Source of the DNA: Aurantiacibacter marinus
GTDB lineage: Bacteria > Pseudomonadota > Alphaproteobacteria > Sphingomonadales > Sphingomonadaceae
Direction of reading: 5' to 3'
DNA length: 64,000 nucleotides
NCBI RefSeq assembly: GCF_001021555.1
Contig: NZ_LDCP01000001.1
Span: 496,001-560,000, forward strand
Position 1 is the stretch's first letter. Each line of letters starts with the position of its first letter. Below the pieces are notes generated by a model. It had not been told where the DNA came from. It saw only the letters and a program-made list of their open reading frames with translations, and searched no databases. A program made the translations under genes and the position numbers. Shown here in pieces: positions 18,809 to 27,295 of the stretch.

Positions 18809-19147
18809 ATGGTCGATACCCGCCCCGTATACCTGCGCCTGCGCGAACAGATTGCAGCTGCCATTATCGATGGCCGCTATGCCGAAGGGGCAATGCTGCC
18901 ATCGGTGCGTGCGTTTGCTGCGGATCAGGGCGCCAACCCGCTCACCGTTGCCAAGGCCTATCAGCAATTCCAGTCAGACGGGCTGATTCGTGTTCAGCGC
19001 GGTGTCGGCATGTTCGTGCGCGAAGGCGCTGCTGCGAAGCTCCGCGCAAGTGAGCGCGATGCGTTTCTGCACGAGGAATGGCCCGCAATCCGGCAACGGA
19101 TGAACCGGCTGGGCCTCGATGTTGGTGACCTGATCGAGCAAGCCTGA
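18809..19147 (+). CDS. Short GntR-family regulator (YtrA type)
   Basis: A 112-residue protein with an N-terminal GntR winged helix: VYLRLREQIAAAIIDGRY, then GAMLPSVRAFAADQGANPLTVAKAYQQF, and GLIRVQRGVGMFV as the wing. The ligand domain is only about 40 residues, which marks the YtrA subfamily. Members of that group often repress a nearby transport operon. Here the divergent transporter operon is the obvious candidate target. No effector can be predicted from sequence. Confidence 0.88.
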   Translation: MVDTRPVYLRLREQIAAAIIDGRYAEGAMLPSVRAFAADQGANPLTVAKAYQQFQSDGLIRVQRGVGMFVREGAAAKLRASERDAFLHEEWPAIRQRMNRLGLDVGDLIEQA

Positions 19148-19283
19148 GGGCCTTCCGCGGCAGCTTGGTTTTTGCTTTGCCCAGAAAATCTTTCGCAAAT
19201 TCATTGATAAATGTTGATCTGCATTGCGCCAGCAAGACGTTTCTGGCAATCTGCGAAGCAATCCGGACGATACTGTTCGGCGG

Positions 19284-19311
19284 TTGCGGTAATGCGGGTC
19301 GCGCCCATAAC
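19284..19311 (+). promoter_or_regulatory. Possible sigma-70 promoter for ihfB
   Basis: TTGCGG at 19284-19289 and CATAAC at 19306-19311 are separated by 16 bases. They lie 18 bases upstream of the ihfB start codon. The -10 element is a weak match, so this is a candidate only. Confidence 0.3.
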
Positions 19312-19328
19312 CCGATCGGGGAACATAT

Positions 19329-19610
19329 ATGATCAGGTCTGAACTTCTCCAGGCATTGTCGGAAGACAATCCGGAACTGCGTCCCGAAGAAGTGGAGCAG
19401 GTTGTCGACATTTTCTTTGACGAAATTGCGTCACGGCTGGCCGAAGGCGGCCGGGTGGAATTGCGCGGATTCGGCACCTTTTCCACACGTCAGCGCGATG
19501 CGCGCACAGGACGCAATCCGCGTACCGGCGAAACTGTTGAAGTGCAGGCCAAGCGCGTGCCTTATTTCAAGCCGGGCAAGGAAATGCGCGAACGGCTTAA
19601 CGCCGACTGA
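19329..19610 (+). CDS. ihfB: Integration host factor beta subunit
   Basis: A 93-residue HU/IHF-family DNA-bending protein. It starts [15 protein letters not shown] and contains [16 protein letters not shown], then [12 protein letters not shown] with the minor-groove-intercalating Pro region, and [15 protein letters not shown]. The N-terminal MxxSEL and the EVEQVV helix match the beta (HimD) subunit better than alpha or HU. It forms a heterodimer with IhfA, which is not in this window. It is probably monocistronic, with tRNA-Leu about 90 bases downstream. Confidence 0.93.
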   Translation: MIRSELLQALSEDNPELRPEEVEQVVDIFFDEIASRLAEGGRVELRGFGTFSTRQRDARTGRNPRTGETVEVQAKRVPYFKPGKEMRERLNAD

Positions 19611-19702
19611 TCGCTCCTTTGCCTCGCGCCTAAATTATCGGCGCGTGCTGTATTCCGACCATTGGCAAACCTATGTCACTGCCGCTAGGCGCGTAAAGCT
19701 GT

Positions 19703-19788
19703 GCGGGCGTGGCGGAATGGTAGACGCCGGGGACTTAAAATCCCCTGTCTTTTAAGGCGTGCGGGTTCGAGTCCCGCCGCCCGCACCA
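19703..19788 (+). tRNA. tRNA-Leu (anticodon TAA)
   Basis: Acceptor stem GCGGGCG (19703-19709) pairs with CGCCCGC (19778-19784), followed by discriminator A and an encoded CCA (19786-19788). The anticodon stem GGGGA/TCCCC encloses CTTAAAA, anticodon TAA at 19736-19738. A long variable arm (TGTCTTTTAAGGCGT region) and GTTCGAGTC T arm confirm a class II tRNA. It decodes UUA and UUG. Confidence 0.97.
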
Positions 19789-19800
19789 GTTTCGATTAGA

Positions 19801-19975
19801 GAAAGCCGTCCGGGGGACGGCTTTCCATCGAAACTCCCAAGCGAAGCGCCGGGTGCGCAAACCTAAAGTCCGGGGGACGGCTTTCCATCGAAACTCCCAA
19901 GCGAAGCGCCGGGTGCGCTTGCTTGGCGTCCGCAGAACGGCATTCCTTTGAAATGGCCAGTACGCGAATGCCCTG
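19801..19975 (+). repeat. 60-bp tandem repeat following tRNA-Leu
   Basis: Two copies with a 60-bp period are identical over 51 bp (19808-19858 and 19868-19918). A third, degenerate copy starts at 19928, clear over about its first 30 bases. The first copy begins with a perfect 11-bp hairpin, GAAAGCCGTCC/GGACGGCTTTC around a GGG loop at 19801-19825, immediately after the tRNA; in later copies the left arm is altered. The hairpin could end tRNA transcription but has no T-run. On the minus strand the period of 20 codons leaves an open frame, which I regard as incidental. Confidence 0.9.
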
Positions 19976-20265
19976 CCTTTGCCGCGTTCGTCAGGAGCAG
20001 CGAATCGCCCCCAAGTGCGCACTGGCACTTCAAACATGTGACGGCCCGGCACAGGATGAGACCTGCCTATCCGCCGCCCTGTTTTCTCGTGAGACCAATA
20101 AGTTGGACGTGCCAGAGACAGTGCCCGTTCCTTCGTTACGTAGCCAAGAAGGTAAAAACTTTCCGTACCGAGCTATGCCGGGAACCACCAACATGTTGCA
20201 GCGACCTTGGGAAACCAACCTCCGCTAATCTGTGCCCCACAGCAATTCTTGAAGAGGGTATGCGC
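19976..20265. other. Intergenic stretch without a recognised feature
   Basis: No convincing gene, tRNA or terminator is seen between the repeat block and the PilZ gene. A plus-strand frame is open from 19948 but its translation upstream of 20260 has no recognisable pattern. GAAGAGGG at 20251-20258 is the ribosome-binding site of the downstream gene. Confidence 0.6.
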
Positions 20266-20952
20266 ATGGGTGGTAAGACGACAATGTTGCTGAGAGACGG
20301 TGAGGGCCGGGGCTTGTGCAAAACGTCAGAGACGATGATGACAACAGCTGCGGCGGCCGGGCGATTTGGCAGCGCCACGACAAATGTCGCCGAAATGCGC
20401 GATGCCCCGCGCTTTTCTCTGCTGATCCGGGCAGCAAAACTTGTCACGGAACACGGCGAATTCCTCTGTGTTGTTCGTGATGCTTCGGACACCGGCCTTT
20501 CCGCACGCATTTTCCACCACATTCCGCGGTGCAGGCAGTTGGTGATCGAATTGCAGAACGGCGAACGCTATGATGTCGAAATGATGTGGCAGGAAGAAGA
20601 GCGTGCTGGCTTCCGCTTCCAAAGCCCGATTGACGTGAAGGCAATAATCGAATGCCCGAGCCGATTTGCCAAGCGCTCCGTTCGTATCAATCTGGCCGCG
20701 ACCGCCCAGATAGAAACCCTTGGCAGGGCGGAATATGCGACAATTCAGGATATTTCGCAGCAAGGTGCCAAGGTGGCATGCCACAGCAGCTATGCCATTG
20801 ACCAAAGGGTAAAACTGCTCGCCGCCGGAATGCGTGACACTCATGCCAAAGTGCGCTGGCGACGCGATGGCACATGCGGACTGGTGTTTGAAGAAACATT
20901 CCAGTTCGGAGAATTGGCCCGCCTGGCGCAACAACTCCAGATTGCTCGTTAG
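20266..20952 (+). CDS. Tandem PilZ-domain protein
   Basis: From the ATG at 20266 (seven bases after GAAGAGGG; another ATG lies at 20260) the protein has 228 residues. Two PilZ-like halves follow one another. The first begins near MRDAPRFSLLIRAAKLV and contains VRDASDTGLSARIF; the second begins SRFAKRSVRINLAATAQI with IQDISQQGAKVAC and ends KVRWRRDGTCGLVFEE. The R-x-x-x-R plus D/N-x-S-x-x-G signature of cyclic-di-GMP binding is closer to consensus in the second half; the first is degenerate. No membrane segment or enzyme domain is attached, so it probably acts as a cytosolic effector or adaptor. Target unknown. Confidence 0.75.
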   Translation: MGGKTTMLLRDGEGRGLCKTSETMMTTAAAAGRFGSATTNVAEMRDAPRFSLLIRAAKLVTEHGEFLCVVRDASDTGLSARIFHHIPRCRQLVIELQNGERYDVEMMWQEEERAGFRFQSPIDVKAIIECPSRFAKRSVRINLAATAQIETLGRAEYATIQDISQQGAKVACHSSYAIDQRVKLLAAGMRDTHAKVRWRRDGTCGLVFEETFQFGELARLAQQLQIAR

Positions 20953-21012
20953 GCGGATTAGGCAGCGCGAAATCACGGTCGATGTTGCCAGACGATTTCA
21001 TTCAGAGCGCGC

Positions 21013-21450
21013 ATGAGCCTTATCCAGCAAGAAGGCAATTTCTGCCCCTACCCGCTCCGTGCGTTCGAGTGGTTTGGCAATCTGGGGATATGGCGCAGTG
21101 CGATGTGCATGCTCAGCTATGCCAGGGCCAAGACTTTCCCCAATCGCAACATCAACAGTTTCGAAGACCAGGCAACCAACCAGTTCGGCAAGAACCTGCT
21201 CGAGACATTCCGATATCCGCGCCTTGGCCCGGGCATGATTTGGGAAGCCAAAGGCGAGGTCAGCAAGGGGTATGAGCGGAAGCAGCTCGCTTCTGACGGC
21301 GCGGGCGGTCGCCTGGAATGGTGCTCGATCAGAATCGTGCCTGTGTCGGCATTGAACATTTCTGTTTTGAAGGCGACGGCTTGTCGTCGATGGACGATGA
21401 CGATCTGGTCGCTCCTGCTACCAAGGAAATCGCCATTCTCGACCTTATGA
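21013..21450 (+). CDS. Hypothetical protein, possibly frameshifted
   Basis: A 145-residue frame with a coding-like codon pattern (third positions rich in G/C) over its first ~100 codons, e.g. LRAFEWFGNLGIWRSAM and NQFGKNLLETFRYPRLG. No family was recognised. Beyond about 21320 the codon pattern weakens, and a different frame starting at 21318 takes over and continues to a GtrA-like C terminus. That frame has a stop at 21294, so a single shift between 21294 and about 21360 would join the two into one protein of roughly 215 residues. It may be a real short protein, a frameshifted gene, or a pseudogene fragment. Confidence 0.4.
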   Translation: MSLIQQEGNFCPYPLRAFEWFGNLGIWRSAMCMLSYARAKTFPNRNINSFEDQATNQFGKNLLETFRYPRLGPGMIWEAKGEVSKGYERKQLASDGAGGRLEWCSIRIVPVSALNISVLKATACRRWTMTIWSLLLPRKSPFSTL

Positions 21451-21662
21451 CGCCAGACAAGGTCATCGGGAGCCATGGTGCAGCACGGAACCGGCGAAAA
21501 GCGCTCTTTGTGATTTTCGCTCTCGCTGGCCTCGGCCTGACCACGGGAATCGTTTGGGCAGGCGAAGTTTCAGTCTTCGATCCGCGGACTGCCAAGCTCT
21601 TCGCGATTGCGGTCAGCTTTAGTGTAACTTGGCTACTGCGCAGCCGCGTTGTTTTCCGCTAG
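21318..21662 (+). CDS. Small membrane protein resembling the C-terminal half of GtrA
   Basis: A 114-residue frame; the ATG at 21390 (MDDDDLV) is an alternative start that reduces overlap with the upstream frame. Two hydrophobic segments, ALFVIFALAGLGLTTGIVW and AKLFAIAVSFSVTWLL, are followed by a basic RSRVVFR end. The sequence FALAGL...AKLFAIAVSF...RVVFR matches the second half of GtrA-family flippase-associated proteins, which usually have four helices. The gene ends 12 bases before the large membrane protein gene and probably shares its transcript. The first half of GtrA is not evident. Confidence 0.55.
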   Translation: MVLDQNRACVGIEHFCFEGDGLSSMDDDDLVAPATKEIAILDLMTPDKVIGSHGAARNRRKALFVIFALAGLGLTTGIVWAGEVSVFDPRTAKLFAIAVSFSVTWLLRSRVVFR

Positions 21663-21674
21663 AGACCTCGCCCA

Positions 21675-23420
21675 ATGGCAAGGTCAGGGAAAACACAGGG
21701 CGCATTGTTCCGCTCCGCATCGGCAGTCTTGCTGGTGTGGGCGGCGTATTGCGCGTTGCGTCTGGCGATACAGCCGCTGCTCGGGTGGGAACCATCTTCT
21801 GCTGATGACTGGATGCGCCTGCTGCAGGTCCGCGATCTGCTTGCCGGGCAAAGCTGGTGGGATGTCACCCAATACCGGATGAACCCGCCGGACGGTTTTT
21901 CGATGCATTGGTCGCGGCTGGTCGATTTGCCGTTGGCGCTGACGATCGCTTTGCTAGGTGAACGCTGGGGCATGGCGGTGGTGCCGCTGTTGTGGCTGCT
22001 GCCCGCATTATTCGCACTGCGCTCCATCATGCTGCGGCTGAATTTTTCCCGCACTGCGCACGGCATCGGCCTCATAATCTTCCCGCTGTTTCCGTTGCTT
22101 CCCGGCATTTTTGCGCCATTCGCGATTGATCACCACACGCCGCAAGCGGTGTTGGGGTTGTCCTGCGCGGCGCTGATGCTGTCCGAACGGCGCCTGGGCG
22201 CGATCGGTGCGGGGCTGCTGGCCGCTGCATGGGTGGTAATATCGCTGGAGGCGCTGCCGTTGATTGCAGTCATCGCGGGCCTGTACGGGCTGCGCTATCT
22301 GGGAGAGGAGCGGCGGCTCTTGCCGTGGTTCCTGCTGTCGCTGACGGTGTTCAGCATTTTCCTGTCACTTGCCACGCGGCCTTACAGCGAATTGCTTGGC
22401 CCGTGGTGCGATGTGCTTCGGCCAGAACACATGACAGCTTTCGGGCTTGCGACTTTGATGGCGGGGATCGGTCCGTTCCTGCCTTACCAACAACATGCAG
22501 CCGGGCGCTTGGCTGCGCTTGTGCTGATCCCCTTGGCGAGCCTTCCGGCAGCTTTCGTCCTGCTCGGCCAATGTGCGACAAATCCGATGGCGGCGCTCGA
22601 TCCGGTGCTGCTGGAATGGTGGCATGGTTATATCACCGAAGGCCTGCCCTTCTGGAAGCAGCCGGTGTCGGTTGCAGTCATGCTGATCTGGGTCATCATC
22701 CCGATCGGCGCAGGCTACTGGCTTGCCGCGCGCGGCGGCGCTTTTGCCGAAGGCGCGGGCGTTCGCTGGCTGATGCTGTTTGTGCTGGCGGTGAGCACAT
22801 GGGCCTATTCGCTATATCTGATGCGCGCAGGTGTGTTTGCGCAGATGCTGGCCGTGCCTTTCGCCGCTGTGCTGCTGGCTTTGCTGGTGCCGCAAGCGCG
22901 AGCGATTGGAGAGATGCTTCCCCGTGTTGCGGCAACGCTGGGGTGCTTTGTGCTGGCGACGCCGATGTTCGTGACTGCGCTGGCAAAGCCGCTCGATCCG
23001 TTACTACCGACCGCCACGATGGCGCGCGGTGCCGCGGCACCTATCGCCAGCGAGATATGCGAGTTTGAGAAGTTGAGCGGCTTGCCCGCCGGGATGGTTT
23101 TCATCACGATGGATGATGCGCCGCAGCTCCTCGGCATAACAGACCACACGGTGATCGCAGCCAGCTATCACCGCAACCAGACGCCGATGATAGACGTGAT
23201 CAAAGCCTTCACATCAGCGCCGGATGATGCGCGGGCGATCATCGACGCTTATGATCCTGATTACGTTGTGGCATGCTTTTCCGCGAGTGACTTTGCGCTT
23301 TACCGCACTGCCGATCCAGGCAATTTCGCCAACATCCTGGCCAGTGATGGGCCGCCAGTGTGGCTGACGCCAGTCGCTGGTTTCACAGACGGCGCTCTGC
23401 GCATCTACCGGGTGCGTTAA
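21675..23420 (+). CDS. Large polytopic membrane protein, GT-C-like
   Basis: A 581-residue protein with about 11-12 hydrophobic helices and a soluble C-terminal domain from about residue 450. The first loop after TM1 contains ADDWMRLLQVRDLLAGQSWW, then MNPPDGFSMHWSRLVDLPL, an arrangement of acidic and aromatic residues like the first periplasmic loop of GT-C glycosyltransferases. Homologues are widespread in sphingomonads and are sometimes misnamed AcrB-like. A lipid-linked sugar or cell-surface modification role is inferred from fold and from the GtrA-like upstream neighbour. Its TAA shares bases with the convergent msrB stop (TTAA). Confidence 0.7.
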   Translation: MARSGKTQGALFRSASAVLLVWAAYCALRLAIQPLLGWEPSSADDWMRLLQVRDLLAGQSWWDVTQYRMNPPDGFSMHWSRLVDLPLALTIALLGERWGMAVVPLLWLLPALFALRSIMLRLNFSRTAHGIGLIIFPLFPLLPGIFAPFAIDHHTPQAVLGLSCAALMLSERRLGAIGAGLLAAAWVVISLEALPLIAVIAGLYGLRYLGEERRLLPWFLLSLTVFSIFLSLATRPYSELLGPWCDVLRPEHMTAFGLATLMAGIGPFLPYQQHAAGRLAALVLIPLASLPAAFVLLGQCATNPMAALDPVLLEWWHGYITEGLPFWKQPVSVAVMLIWVIIPIGAGYWLAARGGAFAEGAGVRWLMLFVLAVSTWAYSLYLMRAGVFAQMLAVPFAAVLLALLVPQARAIGEMLPRVAATLGCFVLATPMFVTALAKPLDPLLPTATMARGAAAPIASEICEFEKLSGLPAGMVFITMDDAPQLLGITDHTVIAASYHRNQTPMIDVIKAFTSAPDDARAIIDAYDPDYVVACFSASDFALYRTADPGNFANILASDGPPVWLTPVAGFTDGALRIYRVR

Positions 23421-23917
23421 GCGGGCCGGAATTCCAGCGCCACGCCGTTGATGCAATGGCGATGGCCGGTAGGCCGGGGGCCGTCGTTGAAGCGGTGGCC
23501 AAGGTGCCCGCCGCAATCGGCGCAATGTTCTTCCGTCCGCGCATAGCCGAGCAGGCGATCGGTCGAATATGCAACTGCGCCGCTGTCTATCGGTTGCCAG
23601 AAACTGGGCCAGCCGGTGCCGCTGTCAAATTTGTGTGCGCTGGAAAACAACCGATTGCCGCAGCCCTGGCAATGGAATGTGCCCCGGCGGCTCTCACCGT
23701 CCAGCGGCGAGGAGAAGGGGCGTTCCGTACCCGCTTGGCGCAGGATACGGAATTCCTGCGCAGTCAGGCGGCGACGCCATTCGGCCTCTGAATAGGACAC
23801 GCGGAAATTCTGCTGCGCTTGCGCTTCGCTGCCGCCGCATGCGGCCAGCACCGGGAAGGATACTCCGGCCCCAAGCAGGGCAAGAACGGATCGGCGGTCA
23901 GTCTTTGTATTTGTCAT
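23417..23917 (-). CDS. msrB: Peptide methionine-R-sulfoxide reductase, exported lipoprotein with Tat-like signal
   Basis: From the ATG at 23917 the protein has 166 residues. Its N terminus carries a twin-arginine-like motif (TDRRSVLALLG, Arg8-Arg9) and a lipobox LAAC with Cys27, so it is probably a periplasm-facing lipoprotein. The MsrB domain shows FHCQGCGNRLF (Cys83, Cys86) and HCADCGGHLGHRF (Cys132, Cys135), the structural zinc ligands, and catalytic Cys155 in GHRHCINGVAL. It reduces methionine-R-sulfoxide and complements the exported MsrA in this window. An extension to 23959 would add residues before the signal and is less likely. Confidence 0.93.
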   Translation of the reverse strand: MTNTKTDRRSVLALLGAGVSFPVLAACGGSEAQAQQNFRVSYSEAEWRRRLTAQEFRILRQAGTERPFSSPLDGESRRGTFHCQGCGNRLFSSAHKFDSGTGWPSFWQPIDSGAVAYSTDRLLGYARTEEHCADCGGHLGHRFNDGPRPTGHRHCINGVALEFRPA

Positions 23918-23968
23918 AACATTATACCTATGATGCAGGCGCTGAACTGTTCCTGACACCCCCGCCGC

Positions 23969-25216
23969 TTATCCAGTTGCGCGGCCCAGCCTTTGGAAAA
24001 GGCTGCGCTTCTTCGCGCCGCGCGGGCCCGATTGCATCACCCGGCGGCGAAACAGCGATGCGCCGCCCTTGATGAAAATCGCCACCCACAGCGCCTGCCA
24101 GCCCAAAGCCAGCAGATGCGGCCACAGTGATTCCTCTGCCGCTGCCCGCGCCACCATGGCGAAAGGCGAACTCAGCGGGAATGCCATGGCAGTATATTCG
24201 ATCACACCCCCGCGATCGGTTACAGCGAGGCTGGCGAAAAAGAACACCAGGATCTGGAACATGGTGGCAGGCATGGACAGCGTCTGCACTTCGCGCACCG
24301 TTGCAGCGAGCGAACCGACAGCGAGGAATATGCTTCCGAGCAGCAAATAACCCATCGCGAAATACAGCGCGAACAGCACGAAGAACATCGGCCAGCCGAC
24401 ACCGGGATTGGCGAAATCGGACAGCGATTGCCCGCCTGCGTAAAGTATTGCCGCACCAGTGCTGCCCCATACGGCAATGCCGACTACCGACACGCCAAGC
24501 ATGGCGAACAGCTTGCCCATGAATACCGCATCCATCGGAATGGCAGCAGCAAGGACTTCAATGATCTTGTTGCCCTTTTCCTCCACCAGGTTGGACAGCA
24601 CCATGCTGGCGAGCAGCATGATAAGGAGGAACAATAGCACTTGGCCGCCTTGTGCAGTGCGCAACCGGCCGGAATTTTCCGCTGCGCCGCTGGTGCCGAC
24701 AATTTCGGTGCCAACCGGCGGATAGATGCGTGTCTGCTGATCTGCGGCATGGGCTGCGATCAGTCCTATCGTGCCTTGCCAGCGGGCCACGCGCCCTTCG
24801 GTGGCAGTCAATACAGGCGCATCCAGAGTGCCGGTAACGATGGCGGCCAAGCTGCCTTCGCCTTCTTCCAATACGCTGCGGGCATCGAATGTTTCACCCG
24901 GCGCCAGCCGCTTCAATGCGACCATCGGCGGCACTGATCCGGGCACTTGCATGGCAAGTTCGCTGTGGGCGGCCAGCATCGCGTCAACGTCCTGCGTCTG
25001 CATTGCGATACCGACATCGGCAACGGAAGCCTCGCTTTGCACCTGCGCGCCGACACCTCCGGCAAGGCCCATCACCACCACCGGAAACAGCGGGCCGAGC
25101 AGGAAGAAGATGAAGCTGCGGCTGAACAGTATTGCGGTGAAATCGCGCCGGGCGATCACCCAGGCGGCACGCCACGCGGACAAGCGTCCGCCATCCCTGA
25201 TTGCATGGTTGCTCAT
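23969..25216 (-). CDS. ABC-2-type exporter permease (NatB-like)
   Basis: A 415-residue inner-membrane protein with the ABC-2 permease layout: one helix near residues 30-55, a large extracytoplasmic domain (about 60-190), then five or six helices at the C terminus. A conserved VEEKGNKIIEVLAAAIP segment precedes the second helix, as in NatB/YhaP-type permeases. Its ATG overlaps the stop of the ATPase gene (ATGA), confirming a two-gene transporter operon. Relatives export sodium, drugs or peptides; the cargo here is not predictable. Confidence 0.92.
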   Translation of the reverse strand: MSNHAIRDGGRLSAWRAAWVIARRDFTAILFSRSFIFFLLGPLFPVVVMGLAGGVGAQVQSEASVADVGIAMQTQDVDAMLAAHSELAMQVPGSVPPMVALKRLAPGETFDARSVLEEGEGSLAAIVTGTLDAPVLTATEGRVARWQGTIGLIAAHAADQQTRIYPPVGTEIVGTSGAAENSGRLRTAQGGQVLLFLLIMLLASMVLSNLVEEKGNKIIEVLAAAIPMDAVFMGKLFAMLGVSVVGIAVWGSTGAAILYAGGQSLSDFANPGVGWPMFFVLFALYFAMGYLLLGSIFLAVGSLAATVREVQTLSMPATMFQILVFFFASLAVTDRGGVIEYTAMAFPLSSPFAMVARAAAEESLWPHLLALGWQALWVAIFIKGGASLFRRRVMQSGPRGAKKRSLFQRLGRATG

Positions 25217-26154
25217 GCCGGTTCTCCTGGCGCTTGCGTGACCATGTCGCGTGCTGCGGCCTCGCCTGCGATGGCGACGAAGGCATCATGCAGGCCGGCG
25301 CGTTCAATACTGAGCGACAAGATACCGGCCTCCCCCTCGATCAATGCCTTAAGCAGCGGCTCAACTCCGCTTTCGGGCAGCGGGAAGTTCCAGAAATCGC
25401 CCACCCGGCGGGCATCCTGCGGCATCGCTGCGCGCCACGGACCGTCTGAATTGCGCGTTTCCAGCCGGACTTGTGCAGGAATGCGGTCCCGCGCTTCATC
25501 CACGCGGCCTGCAAACGGCACTTTTCCGCCTGCAATAATGGCAATGCCTTCGCACAGGCGTTCTGCATGGGCGATAACGTGGGTGGAGAAGATTACCGTG
25601 GTGCCTTTGTCGGCCAGCCCCCGGATCAGAACTTCCAGCTTGCCCTGATTGATCGCGTCCAGCCCGCTGAAGGGTTCATCGAACACCACCAGTTTCGGCT
25701 CATGCACCAATGTGCCCAGCAATTGCACGGTTTGCGCCATGCCTTTGGACAATTGGCGGATCTGCTTGTCTATCGCATGGCCTAGGCCGTGATTTTCCAG
25801 CAGCACTTTCGCCCGCGCGCGCCCTTCGGGCAGCGGCACACCGCGCAGCGCGCCCATAAAGGCAATCGCTTCGTAGCTTTTCATGGATGGATACAGGCCG
25901 CGTTCTTCCGGCAGATAGCCGAGACGGCGCGCGACATCCTGCGGATTGTCCGACCCCAGCACGCGGCGATAGCCTTCGTCGGGATCGATAATCCCCAGCA
26001 GCATGCGGATGGTTGTGGTCTTGCCCGCGCCGTTGGGGCCAAGAATACCATAAATCGCGCCTTCGGGAATGGAGATATCCACCCCGTCCACCGCCAGCGT
26101 ATTGTCGAACCGCTTTACCAGCCCGCGCGCTTCAATCGCGAGCGGACGTGTCAT
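25213..26154 (-). CDS. ABC transporter ATP-binding protein (NatA-like)
   Basis: The ABC ATPase of the exporter pair. Starting at ATG 26154 gives 313 residues; in-frame starts at 26187, 26193 and 26229 are also open, and no strong ribosome-binding site decides between them. Walker A is GPNGAGKTT (about residues 39-47), the signature is QLSKGMAQTVQ, and Walker B is KLVVFDEPFSGLD, followed by the STHVIAHAE switch His. The extra C-terminal domain of about 90 residues is common in NatA-like proteins. It energises the downstream permease. The gene is divergent from queG across about 100 bases. Confidence 0.93.
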   Translation of the reverse strand: MTRPLAIEARGLVKRFDNTLAVDGVDISIPEGAIYGILGPNGAGKTTTIRMLLGIIDPDEGYRRVLGSDNPQDVARRLGYLPEERGLYPSMKSYEAIAFMGALRGVPLPEGRARAKVLLENHGLGHAIDKQIRQLSKGMAQTVQLLGTLVHEPKLVVFDEPFSGLDAINQGKLEVLIRGLADKGTTVIFSTHVIAHAERLCEGIAIIAGGKVPFAGRVDEARDRIPAQVRLETRNSDGPWRAAMPQDARRVGDFWNFPLPESGVEPLLKALIEGEAGILSLSIERAGLHDAFVAIAGEAAARDMVTQAPGEPA

Positions 26155-26259
26155 ATTGTGTGCGGGAGAAAAATCACTTGTCGCCATATCCATAGTGTAG
26201 CCGCTACAGCGCAGGAATGAACGGGACACACCCGCATTATGGTTAATAACCCAGAGACT

Positions 26260-27294
26260 ATGTCAATTGAGCACCGCCTCAAGGCGAAGGCGCGTGAACT
26301 GGGCTTTGTGGCTGTGGGTATTGCGCCGGCGCAGGATGATCCGCTGCGCACGCGGCGGCTGCATGAATGGCTGGACGAAGGCTTCCACGGCGAAATGGGC
26401 TGGATGGAAGACCGCGCCGATGTACGGCAGGGTCCGCAAAGCATGTGGCCAGAGACGCGCAGCGTGATCGCGCTCGGCATGAGTTACGCGCCCGACGTCG
26501 ATCCGCTGGCGCTGGAGGGCGATGCGGAGGCGGCGCGCATTTCCGTCTATGCGCAAGGACGCGACTATCACGATGTGCTGAAAAAGGCGCTGAAGGCGCT
26601 GGCTCGCTGGATGTGCGCCGAAATCCCCGAAACGCAGCTCAAGGTGTTTGTCGATACTGCGCCCGTTATGGAAAAGCCGCTGGGCGAAGTGGCGGGGATC
26701 GGCTGGCAAGGCAAGCACACCAATCTGGTCAGCACAGATCATGGCAGCTGGATGTTTCTGGGGGCGATCTACACCACGTTAGAGCTTACGCCGGACACGC
26801 CTCACACCGACAGATGCGGATCATGCAACGCATGTCAGGATGCCTGCCCGACTGACGCTTTTCCTGAAGCCTACCGGCTGGATGCAAGGCGCTGCATTTC
26901 CTATCTTACCATTGAGCACAAGGGACCCATCCCGGAGGAATTTCGCGAAGCCATCGGCAACCGCATCTACGGCTGCGATGATTGTCTGGCCGTGTGCCCA
27001 TGGAACAAGTTTGCTGAAGTGGCGGCGCGCCACCTGGCCTTTGCTCCGCGCGCCGAGCTGATTGCGCCGCGTCTGGATGAGCTTCTGGCGCTGGATGATA
27101 CAGGTTTTCGCGCGAAATTCTCCGGTTCCCCGATCAAACGGATCGGCCGGGACCGGTTCGTGCGCAATTGCCTGATCGCGGCGGGCAACAGCGGCAATGC
27201 CGCGCTGTTGCCTCAAGTAGAACAGCTTACCGGCGATCCCGATGAAGTGGTGGCAGAGGCTGCGCGCTGGGCGCGGGCGCGGCTGAGCGCCTAA
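26260..27294 (+). CDS. queG: Epoxyqueuosine reductase
   Basis: A 344-residue cobalamin- and iron-sulfur-dependent enzyme that reduces epoxyqueuosine to queuosine in tRNA wobble positions. The N terminus [15 protein letters not shown] is typical and favours the ATG at 26260 over one at 26239. [20 protein letters not shown] and GKHTNLV form the active-site region. Two [4Fe-4S] clusters are bound by [17 protein letters not shown] and [18 protein letters not shown]-like C-terminal stretch ([17 protein letters not shown]) completes the protein. The rest of the queuosine pathway is not in this window. Confidence 0.97.
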   Translation: MSIEHRLKAKARELGFVAVGIAPAQDDPLRTRRLHEWLDEGFHGEMGWMEDRADVRQGPQSMWPETRSVIALGMSYAPDVDPLALEGDAEAARISVYAQGRDYHDVLKKALKALARWMCAEIPETQLKVFVDTAPVMEKPLGEVAGIGWQGKHTNLVSTDHGSWMFLGAIYTTLELTPDTPHTDRCGSCNACQDACPTDAFPEAYRLDARRCISYLTIEHKGPIPEEFREAIGNRIYGCDDCLAVCPWNKFAEVAARHLAFAPRAELIAPRLDELLALDDTGFRAKFSGSPIKRIGRDRFVRNCLIAAGNSGNAALLPQVEQLTGDPDEVVAEAARWARARLSA

Positions 27295-27295
27295 G

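Noticed and set aside
19735-20052. Minus-strand frame with a 20-residue repeat, ending in RRDSNPHALKD
   Set aside because: The end is an antisense translation of tRNA-Leu, a well-known artefact, and the repeat comes from the 60-bp DNA repeat. No ribosome-binding site or family support.
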